Program-made: the position numbers and the translations under genes | DNA from: a virus | Length of the DNA: 37,541 bases | Virus record (IMG/VR): IMGVR_UViG_3300022871_000048 | Coordinates: 1-37,541 of that record | Strand: one strand, 5' to 3' | In this document: piece by piece, positions 1 through 5,767 of the stretch | Layout: the number at the start of each line of letters is the position of its first letter | Numbering within the stretch: the stretch's first letter is position 1 | Notes under the pieces: generated by a model | What the model was told of the DNA's origin: nothing | Database searches by the model: none | Seen by the model: the letters and a program-made list of their open reading frames with translations, nothing else

Positions 1-42
1 TTTTAATTCGTCTGAAGTCTGGTAATAATTATTCCATTCCAT
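1..42 (-). CDS. Start of an unknown protein, cut by the window edge
   Basis: Only the first 14 codons are present (MEWNNYYQTSDELK), running off the left end. The start is supported by a GGAG Shine-Dalgarno at 51-54, eight bases before the ATG. It follows the SSB-like gene by about 35 bases and is probably the next member of the recombination/replication operon. Too little is visible to assign a family. Confidence 0.5.
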   Translation of the reverse strand, partial: MEWNNYYQTSDELK

Positions 43-76
43 TTTTTACTCTCCATTAGGTTTAATATATTATACA

Positions 77-466
77 TTAGAAGGGAAGATCATCTTCATC
101 ATCTTCTAAATCCACTACCGGAGCCCTCTGAATATCAGGTTGCTGGGGTACAGGTGCGGAGTCTTCTCCGGCGTTCTCTATGTTCCAGCATATAGAAGCA
201 GATGCGTATCTTTTACCGTTCCACTCATTAGATTCTGAAATTCCGTAGGCTATTTTAACAAGCTGGTTTTTGTAAAGTTTGAACCCTTCCTCAAGCTTCT
301 GAATATGGTTAGGATTCTGGCGGTGGTTAAAGGCATCAAAAGCATATTCCTTTTTATTACCCTGATATTCAGTTTCAATTACTACAAGGGATTTTTTTTC
401 AGTTACCTTTATCAGATCAATCCACTTTCCTTCTTTCCTTGGTCTGTTGTCTACATACTCAGTCAT
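77..466 (-). CDS. Putative single-stranded DNA-binding protein (SSB-type acidic tail)
   Basis: 129 residues. The protein ends in a run of acidic residues closed by LPF (DLEDDEDDLPF). That is the layout of the C-terminal tip by which bacterial and phage SSB proteins recruit partner enzymes. The preceding 25 residues are proline- and alanine-rich, like an SSB linker. The N-terminal 100 residues alternate short hydrophobic strands and charged turns, compatible with an OB fold, but I do not recognise a specific SSB family. The gene overlaps the upstream gene by ATGA and has an AAAGGAG ribosome site. Its place downstream of the ERF annealing protein supports a role in recombination or replication. 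Function is inferred from tail and context. Confidence 0.6.
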   Translation of the reverse strand: MTEYVDNRPRKEGKWIDLIKVTEKKSLVVIETEYQGNKKEYAFDAFNHRQNPNHIQKLEEGFKLYKNQLVKIAYGISESNEWNGKRYASASICWNIENAGEDSAPVPQQPDIQRAPVVDLEDDEDDLPF

Positions 467-696
467 TTTGTTGCTCCTTTCCAGTCAGGTAAAAATTTTG
501 TTAAATCATCTTTACTCATTTCTGATATTGCAAGTATAGCTATAGTGTATACTCCGAGGTTTTTAAATTTCTTGTTGCTTATAATTTTATCTTCTATCTT
601 ATCACATGAGGGAAAGTCTTTCATCTTAGCACCCCCTGTATAGTATATTGTCTGTGCAGATGTAGCGATAACTGCACTATAAAAAAAATATCTCAT
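463..696 (-). CDS. Small protein with hydrophobic N-terminus, unknown function
   Basis: 77 residues when started at 696, where the ATG overlaps the upstream stop as ATGA and follows GGAGGAGG; an ATG four codons earlier at 708 is less likely. The first 20 residues (MRYFFYSAVIATSAQTIYYT) could be a signal peptide or a single membrane segment. The rest is charged and lysine-rich. No family is recognised. It is translationally coupled on both sides (ATGA at 693-696 and at 463-466). Confidence 0.6.
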   Translation of the reverse strand: MRYFFYSAVIATSAQTIYYTGGAKMKDFPSCDKIEDKIISNKKFKNLGVYTIAILAISEMSKDDLTKFLPDWKGATK

Positions 697-905
697 TTCC
701 TCCTCCATATAACAAAGTTAATATTAGTGTTGTCATAGATCCAAAGTCCAAGCTCCAAGAACATATAGACGTAACCAAAAAAGAGTAGAAGGACAAAGCC
801 TGTAACATTAAAAAAAGATATTTTACCCACTCTAAGACAACGGCTAAGATGAAAATAAAAACCATACAGATTCACTACCCCTAAAAGTATAAGTAAGTAT
901 ATCAT
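693..905 (-). CDS. Small membrane protein, two predicted helices
   Basis: 70 residues with two hydrophobic stretches, about residues 1-20 (MIYLLILLGVVNLYGFYF) and 33-53 (FNVTGFVLLLFFGYVYMFLE). They are separated by a short basic loop (RCLRVGK), predicting two membrane helices. The RCLRV motif also occurs in the tiny membrane protein at 2280-2423 (WERCLRVVRIKK), suggesting a related membrane role or common origin. Start and stop overlap its neighbours as ATGA. No enzyme motif is visible; holin, superinfection exclusion or simple membrane anchor are all possible. Confidence 0.6.
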   Translation of the reverse strand: MIYLLILLGVVNLYGFYFHLSRCLRVGKISFFNVTGFVLLLFFGYVYMFLELGLWIYDNTNINFVIWRRK

Positions 906-1255
906 TTCATTTCCTCCAAAAGTTGTTCTGTTTGTTCTTTCGTTAGCTTCACAGGTTTTCTCTCAGGGTCTTTTTTAGTTAGTCCCAAACCTTCGCAGAC
1001 TGCACATAATTTATCATCAAGGTACTTACACCCATATTTTGTAAGCGTGTCTTGATGGAAGCCTGAGAGCCTAAAAGGGTGCGGTATCTCTATGATGTAG
1101 CAAGTATAAACTTTAGCTTTAGACTGTAGCTGTTCTTTCTTACATTCACCATTTACATCATAAGGACAATCTTTATAACGCTCTAACCTGCTCCTTAAAT
1201 GATAGTTATTACTGTATGTAGGGTTGCAGGGATTGTCATATCCTTTACACTTCAT
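902..1255 (-). CDS. Cysteine-rich protein, possible zinc or Fe-S binding, unknown
   Basis: 117 residues with nine or so cysteines: CKGYDNPC near the start, C-P and C-K pairs around residues 30-38, YTC, and CKYLDDKLCAVC near residues 76-87. The spacing suggests metal binding, perhaps a zinc ribbon or Fe-S site, but it matches no family I recognise. The C-terminal 25 residues are a charged helix (KLTKEQTEQLLEEMK). The start overlaps the ERF stop as ATGA, so the two are probably co-translated; a role beside the annealing protein is only inferred. Confidence 0.6.
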   Translation of the reverse strand: MKCKGYDNPCNPTYSNNYHLRSRLERYKDCPYDVNGECKKEQLQSKAKVYTCYIIEIPHPFRLSGFHQDTLTKYGCKYLDDKLCAVCEGLGLTKKDPERKPVKLTKEQTEQLLEEMK

Positions 1256-1995
1256 AACGATGCCTTCACAGCTTCCATTTGCTCCTCAGTAAGCGAAGTG
1301 AAGTTAAGCTCAAATTTTGCCTGAGATACTTTATTTATCTCAATTATGGATTTACCTGACTTTTTAATAAGGGCGTTTCTACAGCGAATTCCTTTAGTTT
1401 CACCTTTAGTATAATGGTCTATAACTTTGTTTATCTGGTCTAATCCGTATTTGTCTATACCTTCTGGAAACTTTTTGAACACGTCCTTTTCGGTGTAACC
1501 TTTAGATATAGCGATTTTTAAAAGGGCTTCGATAAGTTTAGCGGTGTCGGGTTTTTTTACTTCTTTTTCTGCTTCCTTTTCTTTTTTCGGGGTTGTCTGT
1601 TCTTCTTCAAGGTCTTTTTTGGGGTTTGTTTTCTTTTCTATATCATCATGCTGGACAATCTCAAGGAATGTGAGCCACAAATAACGCCTAAGATAAGTTT
1701 CTACTGATCCAAGGTTCTGGACTGGAAAACACCCTTTAAGGCTACAAGAACTCATTGGAGACGTTATTTCGATAGTTTCCGCAGTCTCTGAATCGTAAAT
1801 TGTCATTTTTGCCATTTCTATCCCATAACTCACAATAGGTAAAACCCCGTGTGTTTCACAAAGTGCCAAGGCTTTTGGAATAAAATCCTCAAGCTCAAAA
1901 TAGGAATAGTAGGAATTTTTCCCACCTTTTTTAAGTGCTTCCGCATGAAACTCTTTTCTAAGGTCAATGATTTTTTTGATAAGTGATTTACTCAT
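1252..1995 (-). CDS. erf: ERF-family single-strand annealing protein
   Basis: 247 residues. The N-terminal half fits the ERF superfamily of phage recombinases. It has a predicted helical start, then GKNSYYSYFELEDFIPKALA, a strand-rich core with SPMSSCSLKG, and the conserved helix LGSVETYLRRYLWLTFLEI followed by D-DD acidic residues. Family members coat and anneal complementary single strands in phage recombination and genome circularisation. Residues 125-150 are a lysine/glutamate-rich linker. The C-terminal part carries a helical domain with FPEGIDKYGLDQINKVI. The ribosome site AGGAG lies before ATG at 1995. Downstream partners are the cysteine-rich protein and the SSB-like protein. Confidence 0.85.
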   Translation of the reverse strand: MSKSLIKKIIDLRKEFHAEALKKGGKNSYYSYFELEDFIPKALALCETHGVLPIVSYGIEMAKMTIYDSETAETIEITSPMSSCSLKGCFPVQNLGSVETYLRRYLWLTFLEIVQHDDIEKKTNPKKDLEEEQTTPKKEKEAEKEVKKPDTAKLIEALLKIAISKGYTEKDVFKKFPEGIDKYGLDQINKVIDHYTKGETKGIRCRNALIKKSGKSIIEINKVSQAKFELNFTSLTEEQMEAVKASL

Positions 1996-2004
1996 AAGTA
2001 ACTC

Positions 2005-2277
2005 CTAAATAGTTGTATTGTCTTCTATTATTCCTTCCATTATCAGCTTATTCCAGATCATATCTATCCGTTTTCTCATTGAAAACATAAAGTTAAGCGT
2101 ATCAAAATCAACTCCGATTATTGAAGATGTCAGGTCTTTCAGGTTAATTCTCTGGTGTATCGTCAAGCTCTTATACCATTTTAAAGACTCTGTGTTACAG
2201 TCGCTTAGAGGCGAATCCAAGTTATTAAAATCGGGCAAAAATGGACTAGTAAATGCTAAATACTTTGAAAAATTCAT
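2005..2277 (-). CDS. Hypothetical protein
   Basis: 90 residues, mixed hydrophobic and polar, no signal peptide or clear membrane segment. The start has an excellent AGGAGG site that lies inside the last codons of the upstream mini-gene, implying coupling. I do not recognise the family. It lies between a tiny membrane protein and the ERF gene, so it probably belongs to the same early operon. Confidence 0.55.
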   Translation of the reverse strand: MNFSKYLAFTSPFLPDFNNLDSPLSDCNTESLKWYKSLTIHQRINLKDLTSSIIGVDFDTLNFMFSMRKRIDMIWNKLIMEGIIEDNTTI

Positions 2278-2279
2278 AC

Positions 2280-2423
2280 CTACCTCCTATCCAAAGTTTC
2301 TTGAATAATACGTCTACGCTTCTTAATCCTTACAACCCTTAAGCACCGCTCCCACGTCTTTACAACCAGTACGCTTAAAACCAGTAAAAGGATAATTAAT
2401 AGTATGTTATATATTCCGTTCAT
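2280..2423 (-). CDS. 47-residue single-span membrane protein
   Basis: A short gene of 48 codons. It has an AAGGAG site seven bases before the ATG at 2423 and a TAG stop overlapping the ribosome site of the next gene. The product starts MNGIYNILLIILLLVLSVLV, one strongly hydrophobic helix. A very basic tail follows (RVVRIKKRRRII), so the C-terminus should be cytosolic (N-out/C-in) by the positive-inside rule. The topology resembles small phage membrane effectors, but no specific function can be given. Confidence 0.6.
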   Translation of the reverse strand: MNGIYNILLIILLLVLSVLVVKTWERCLRVVRIKKRRRIIQETLDRR

Positions 2424-2441
2424 GTTAGGACTCCTTTAAAA

Positions 2442-2717
2442 TTATACGCACCCGCCACAACAGCCTTTTCTCACATTCTCATTTACAATTTTTTCAGCTT
2501 CTTCTTTTAGTTCTTCTGGAAAGTTTTCTGGAAAAATGCCTATTGTCCAGTCACCTTCTTCTACATTCTCGTTACAATCATCATCAAACCAAACGCTACC
2601 GTCAGAGCTTAAACAATAATCAGGGAAAGTAACCACAGCCCCATCAAGTTTCATTTTTAAAGTTCCTGAGCATAAATTAGGATATGCACCATCATAAGAA
2701 ACAAACTCAAGCTTCAT
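2442..2717 (-). CDS. Conserved phage-type hypothetical protein with CCGGC tail
   Basis: 91 residues when started at 2717, where GGAGG lies five bases upstream; an ATG four codons earlier is too close to be served by it. It begins MKLEFVSYDGAYPNLCSGTL, a beta-rich pattern I associate with small conserved phage proteins of unknown role. It ends in KGCCGGCV, a cluster of three cysteines around two glycines that could bind a metal. It is the first gene after the promoter at 2759-2786, so it heads the ERF transcript. Confidence 0.65.
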   Translation of the reverse strand: MKLEFVSYDGAYPNLCSGTLKMKLDGAVVTFPDYCLSSDGSVWFDDDCNENVEEGDWTIGIFPENFPEELKEEAEKIVNENVRKGCCGGCV

Positions 2718-2758
2718 AACAACCTCCAAAAATGTTTAAATAATCAAATCGCAAGTAC

Positions 2759-2786
2759 ATAATACCACAATGGTTTGTTATGTCAA
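2759..2786 (-). promoter_or_regulatory. Sigma-70-type promoter for the recombination operon
   Basis: Read on the minus strand: TTGACA (2781-2786), a 16-base spacer, then TATTAT (2759-2764), followed about 40 bases later by the gene at 2717. The -35 is perfect and the -10 has one mismatch. The -35 and the 13 bases upstream of it are part of a 19-bp sequence repeated at 34734-34752. Confidence 0.7.
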
Positions 2787-2799
2787 GTAAATAATCATT
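2781..2799 (-). repeat. 19-bp promoter box, copy 1
   Basis: The plus-strand sequence tgtcaagtaaataatcatt is identical to 34734-34752. Read on the minus strand it ends in the -35 hexamer TTGACA, so both copies place the same A/T-rich 13 bases immediately upstream of a -35. It could be an UP-element-like or operator sequence giving common control of two early transcripts. Confidence 0.6.
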
Positions 2800-2819
2800 T
2801 TATTTTAAATTGCTAGGAA

Positions 2820-3173
2820 CTACTGAACTTTATTGAAAGTAACGAGGATATTTTCAGTGCCTATTTCCCTTATATGTGAGATATTCCGGATATGTTTATA
2901 TCCATCGGAAGGGAGCTTTTCCATTTTAACAACTGCATCTAAAATGAACTTGACTGCGAAGGAAACATTATCAGTATCCTTCCTTTTATCTTTAGTTGTC
3001 CAGACAATTACAAGATCGTACTGACAATTTTCTAGTTCTAACTTTTTGCAGAAATACCCGATATTGTTAGTGAGGTCTTTCTTGATCTTGCTTGCTTTGA
3101 ACTTGTTAGTACGTTCAGCGTTTATATATTCGTTTAGGGATATGAGGGAAAAGGGGATAGTGAAGGTGTTCAT
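2820..3173 (-). CDS. rusA: RusA-family Holliday-junction resolvase
   Basis: 117 residues from the ATG at 3173, which has GGAG six bases upstream; an in-frame ATG at 3185 is possible. The protein begins MNTFTIPFSLISLNEYINAE, matching the RusA start (short strand, then a loop with asparagine). It contains the acidic motif KDKRKDTDNVSFAVKFILDA around residues 64-83, where RusA proteins have the catalytic aspartates, then LPSDGYKH. RusA enzymes are about 120 residues and cut four-way junctions, here probably resolving recombination intermediates made by ERF. A terminator-like hairpin directly upstream may limit its expression. Confidence 0.8.
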   Translation of the reverse strand: MNTFTIPFSLISLNEYINAERTNKFKASKIKKDLTNNIGYFCKKLELENCQYDLVIVWTTKDKRKDTDNVSFAVKFILDAVVKMEKLPSDGYKHIRNISHIREIGTENILVTFNKVQ

Positions 3174-3185
3174 TAGAAACTCCAT

Positions 3186-3239
3186 AAAAAAAATACCCCC
3201 TGTCGTGCAATCTATCACAATATTGATAAATTCAGGGGG
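3186..3239 (-). terminator. Hairpin plus U-run upstream of rusA (terminator or attenuator)
   Basis: On the minus strand CCCCCTG (complement of 3233-3239) pairs with CAGGGGG (3196-3202). An inner TATCA/TGATA hairpin sits in the loop. The stem is followed by TATTTTTTTT (3186-3195), the form of an intrinsic terminator. The U-run ends at the first possible rusA start codon (3185). The GGGGG of the stem is also the only purine-rich site for that start, so the same structure could hide a ribosome site. Confidence 0.65.
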
Positions 3240-3284
3240 CAAGTTGTATCGTTTAAAGAGCGGATTACAGTATATCACTAAATA

Positions 3285-3330
3285 GACCCCTACGCAAGAA
3301 TGGGGTCAAGAAAGTTTGGGAAAGTTTGGG
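3285..3330. repeat. Inverted repeat and 10-bp tandem repeat between lipoprotein and rusA genes
   Basis: GACCCC (3285-3290) and GGGGTC (3302-3307) form a six-base inverted repeat with an 11-base loop. Immediately beside it aaagtttggg occurs twice in tandem (3311-3330). The non-coding stretch between rusA and the lipoprotein gene is about 170 bases and holds only these elements and the hairpin at 3186-3239. They could be protein-binding sites; no function is shown. Confidence 0.4.
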
Positions 3331-3346
3331 AATGGTTCGAGGTGAA

Positions 3347-3631
3347 CTACTTTTTAATAACTATTTCGCAGGATTCTTTAATGTTTACTATCTCAGTTAT
3401 TGGTCGACCGTCCGATCCAATTTCAAGTGAGCACTCATAAGTAGACCCGTCCTTTTCATAGTAGCCTAAACACTTTGTATCAAGGATAACACCGTCAAGG
3501 TTTTTCAATCCTACTGTGCAGGAAAGTGCATCCCCTGATTCTGTTAAAAGTTTAAAAGTGTTGTTTGTATCAATCTGAAGCGTTGCGCAACTAATACTAA
3601 AAATCATCAATGCAATAATAATAAATCTCAT
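3347..3631 (-). CDS. Small lipoprotein
   Basis: 94 residues with a GGAGG site before the ATG at 3631. The N-terminus MRFIIIALMIFSISCATLQ has a basic residue, a hydrophobic core and a lipobox-like SIS-C, predicting cleavage before Cys15 and lipid attachment. The mature part is short and beta-rich with three further cysteines (SCTVG, TKCLG, YECSL) plus SCEIV near the end, which could form disulfides. It lies just after the lysis-like genes, so an outer spanin is possible. It lacks the proline-rich character of Rz1, so superinfection-exclusion lipoprotein is an equal alternative. Confidence 0.6.
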   Translation of the reverse strand: MRFIIIALMIFSISCATLQIDTNNTFKLLTESGDALSCTVGLKNLDGVILDTKCLGYYEKDGSTYECSLEIGSDGRPITEIVNIKESCEIVIKK

Positions 3632-3640
3632 AGATACCTC

Positions 3641-3748
3641 CTATTTTCCTTTAGGTTTACAATTACCTTTACCTCTGCCGGTTCTAGGGCCAGCACCATT
3701 AGGACCCTTACCATCAAGTTTCTTTTTCGGTCTAGCCTTTGCTGTCAT
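3641..3748 (-). CDS. 35-residue GPNG/TGRG mini-protein (DUF5320-like motif)
   Basis: 36 codons with an AAGGAG site before the ATG at 3748. The stop is at 3641, just ahead of the lipoprotein ribosome site. The product is very basic. Its core GPNGAGPRTGRGKGNC follows the pattern GPNGxGPxTGRGxGxC that I know from the N-terminus of the small DUF5320-type proteins. Here it stands alone, with a lysine-rich start and end. A single cysteine remains. Its role is unknown; nucleic-acid or metal binding would fit the composition. Confidence 0.6.
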   Translation of the reverse strand: MTAKARPKKKLDGKGPNGAGPRTGRGKGNCKPKGK

Positions 3749-3760
3749 TACTTACTCCTT

Positions 3761-3794
3761 AAAAAAAGAGGGATATTGTAGAGATACCCCCCTC
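3761..3794 (-). terminator. Intrinsic terminator after the late/lysis genes
   Basis: On the minus strand GAGGG (3790-3794) pairs with CCCTC (3768-3772), with further partial pairing inside, followed by seven T residues (3761-3767). It lies 46 bases after the stop of the gene at 3840 and before the mini-gene at 3748, a sensible end for the long late transcript. Confidence 0.55.
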
Positions 3795-3839
3795 ACAATA
3801 GTGTTGCTGTTTATTAAAGAACGATTTAGCACAGTTAGT

Positions 3840-4076
3840 TTAGCCATTATTCTCATACTTTGCAAGTTTTTGTTTTAGCTCTGATATAATAACGTCCTTT
3901 TGCTTTTCCCTTTCAATAGAGTTAAACGCTATCTGTTGCAGTCTTCTTATCTCGCTATAACACCAATTTAAAAGGTTAGCAGATTTCTTTACAGCATCCT
4001 TTAAAGTAGTGTTGTCTATTATCTTAACCGCTAAATTACCTAACGATGCTACTAATGCGGGTATTCCTTGTATCAT
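3840..4076 (-). CDS. Small coiled-coil protein with hydrophobic N-terminus (spanin-like?)
   Basis: 78 residues. The first 20 (MIQGIPALVASLGNLAVKII) are hydrophobic, and the last 35 form a charged heptad-like helix (REKQKDVIISELKQKLAKYE). A start-proximal hydrophobic segment followed by a coiled coil is the layout of inner-membrane spanins, but the membrane segment is weak. The gene overlaps the previous one by ATGA with an AGGAGG site. Position right after a holin-like gene supports a lysis role; I do not recognise the family. Confidence 0.5.
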   Translation of the reverse strand: MIQGIPALVASLGNLAVKIIDNTTLKDAVKKSANLLNWCYSEIRRLQQIAFNSIEREKQKDVIISELKQKLAKYENNG

Positions 4077-4288
4077 ATCAGCCTCCTTAACGATTCATTT
4101 TCTAACTCTATCTTTTCTAACCGACCTTTATAGTGTGAGATACGCTTTTCAAGCCCTGCCTTATCATCTAAGAGCCTTTTTGATTTTATAAGTATACTGT
4201 TGAGGGTTTGGAGTATTCTGACTTTAGACGGGCACTCAGGCATATCAGACTTGATAAGGTCGTGAGTAGACTGAAGGTCACTTAACAT
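4073..4288 (-). CDS. Small coiled-coil protein, unknown
   Basis: 71 residues, almost entirely helical: leucine/isoleucine heptads run through residues 25-70 (KSKRLLDDKAGLEKRISHYK, then LEKIELENESLRRL). No membrane segment. It overlaps the holin-like gene by 11 bases and the next gene by ATGA, so it is probably made with them. It could be an accessory lysis protein or a structural trimeriser; no family is recognised. Confidence 0.5.
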   Translation of the reverse strand: MLSDLQSTHDLIKSDMPECPSKVRILQTLNSILIKSKRLLDDKAGLEKRISHYKGRLEKIELENESLRRLI

Positions 4289-4484
4289 CTTTCTTTTTCA
4301 GCTTGTTAATGATCTGTTCAGGTGATTTATCAAACCACGCTAGTACGGCTGTAATAATCCAAACTACTGAATTCCAGAACTCAGGGTCAAGCTGAATAGA
4401 TTTAAGTTCCTCTGAATACTGTGGAAGTACAGCCGATAAAATAACGAACACTACTAACCCGATTTTTTTAATTGCTTCTTTCAT
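4278..4484 (-). CDS. Holin-like small membrane protein
   Basis: 68 residues with an AAGGAG site. There are two hydrophobic stretches: residues 7-22 (KIGLVVFVILSAVLPQY) and 37-51 (FWNSVVWIITAVLAWF). They are joined by an acidic loop and followed by a lysine-rich tail (NKLKKKDVK). Size, two spans, charged C-terminus and position after the tail genes are typical of phage holins, which perforate the inner membrane at lysis. No endolysin is recognisable nearby, so the assignment rests on topology and place. Confidence 0.6.
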   Translation of the reverse strand: MKEAIKKIGLVVFVILSAVLPQYSEELKSIQLDPEFWNSVVWIITAVLAWFDKSPEQIINKLKKKDVK

Positions 4485-4495
4485 GTTAAACTCCT

Positions 4496-5701
4496 TTAAT
4501 TTGTAAGACCTGAAATGTTTGTTATTAAATTGTAGCCTGTTTTTGGGGGTTGTGTTTCATAAAATATTCCATTAGCTGTTACTCCCTCAATATATAGCGT
4601 TATGGGCAAATTCTTACCTTCAGCATCTCCAACTATTTCTATTGTTATACTGTCTAAATCATCATCAACACCAGGATTAATTCTTGTACTTGTGATATTT
4701 ACATTAACATCGTATGTACCTACAAAAGCACTATCCATTAAACCCTCTATTGCAGTTTTAAGGTCTGCATTAGACACGTCGGAGGCGAGTCCAGCTGTTT
4801 CATAAGCACTTGTTGAATTGGACGGTAAGTTTATTGTGAAAGCACCAAACCCAAGCACGTTAAGCCCAGAATATAATTTCTGTCGTTGATTCATAGCTCT
4901 ATCTACCCAGTAATCATCATCATCTATTGATACTAGTCCACTAAGTCCACATACCATGCTGTTAGCATTAAGAACATATCCTTTAGAGTTAGTTACTACT
5001 GAGCCATATACTGTAACCATTGGAGTTCCTACCAGTAGTCTGGTGTCTCCATCAGCTTTTACAAGTGAAGGAAGGTCAGTACCAGTTGCAGCAGTATTAG
5101 AAAATGTTATAGCAGTTGAACAAGCAACATTAACACTTGAAACACTATCAAAAACCCTTATACAAGAGCAATCAGCTACCCAGTCGTTGCCAACTACTAA
5201 GGGAGCGTCTACAACTATATCATCACCCTGTATAAATAAATTGGCTCCACGATATAAATTAAATCCATAAAGATTATTTTCTCCTGTATCGGTATATGAA
5301 ACAAATTTAATATCAGCAGCTAACGGAGTGAAATGACGCAGTATCTGTACTGTTTTACCTATCATATCTATATCAGCATCTATTTCATAAACACCTATTT
5401 CTGCTAATTTAACTCTTCCATAACCACCATCTTCAATAAGGTCAACAGCGTGTTTAATAGTTTTGAACGGATAGGTAGCTGTTCCGTCATTTCCATCATC
5501 TCCGCTTGTTGTCTCTACATAATAGGTTTGTCCAAAGGCACGGTCTACGAACTGCTGCCATTCAGTTATAATGGCTAATTGATAATTAAGGAATTTAGAA
5601 GGAACTAGATCGGTGGTTTTGTATCCGTCTGTTCCTATCGCTGCTGGGTCGGTTTTATTTCCTGTTGCCGTCCATGTTAAGTTTTCGGTTGGTTTAGTCA
5701 T
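4496..5701 (-). CDS. Tail spike/fibre with pectin-lyase-like beta-helix
   Basis: 401 residues from the ATG at 5701, which follows GGAGG by seven bases. After a 65-residue N-terminal part, likely for attachment to the baseplate, comes TTSGDDGNDGTATYPFKTIK. This is the entry motif of right-handed beta-helix (DUF1565/pectin-lyase-like) proteins in phage spikes. Then follow repeated short strands and turns to about residue 290 and a beta-rich C-terminal domain. The protein should act in receptor or polysaccharide binding. The reading frame continues upstream through a perfect lipoprotein signal without an ATG (see findings). Confidence 0.75.
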   Translation of the reverse strand: MTKPTENLTWTATGNKTDPAAIGTDGYKTTDLVPSKFLNYQLAIITEWQQFVDRAFGQTYYVETTSGDDGNDGTATYPFKTIKHAVDLIEDGGYGRVKLAEIGVYEIDADIDMIGKTVQILRHFTPLAADIKFVSYTDTGENNLYGFNLYRGANLFIQGDDIVVDAPLVVGNDWVADCSCIRVFDSVSSVNVACSTAITFSNTAATGTDLPSLVKADGDTRLLVGTPMVTVYGSVVTNSKGYVLNANSMVCGLSGLVSIDDDDYWVDRAMNQRQKLYSGLNVLGFGAFTINLPSNSTSAYETAGLASDVSNADLKTAIEGLMDSAFVGTYDVNVNITSTRINPGVDDDLDSITIEIVGDAEGKNLPITLYIEGVTANGIFYETQPPKTGYNLITNISGLTN

Positions 5702-5767
5702 CTCATCGCCTCCGCAAGAAATCATAAGTAATAAAATAATCAATAAAATCTTTTTTATAATCGCACC

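Noticed and set aside
677-865. Alternative hydrophobic minus-strand frame overlapping the two-span membrane protein
   Set aside because: The 693-905 frame has ATGA overlaps at both ends; this one has neither a ribosome site nor coupling.
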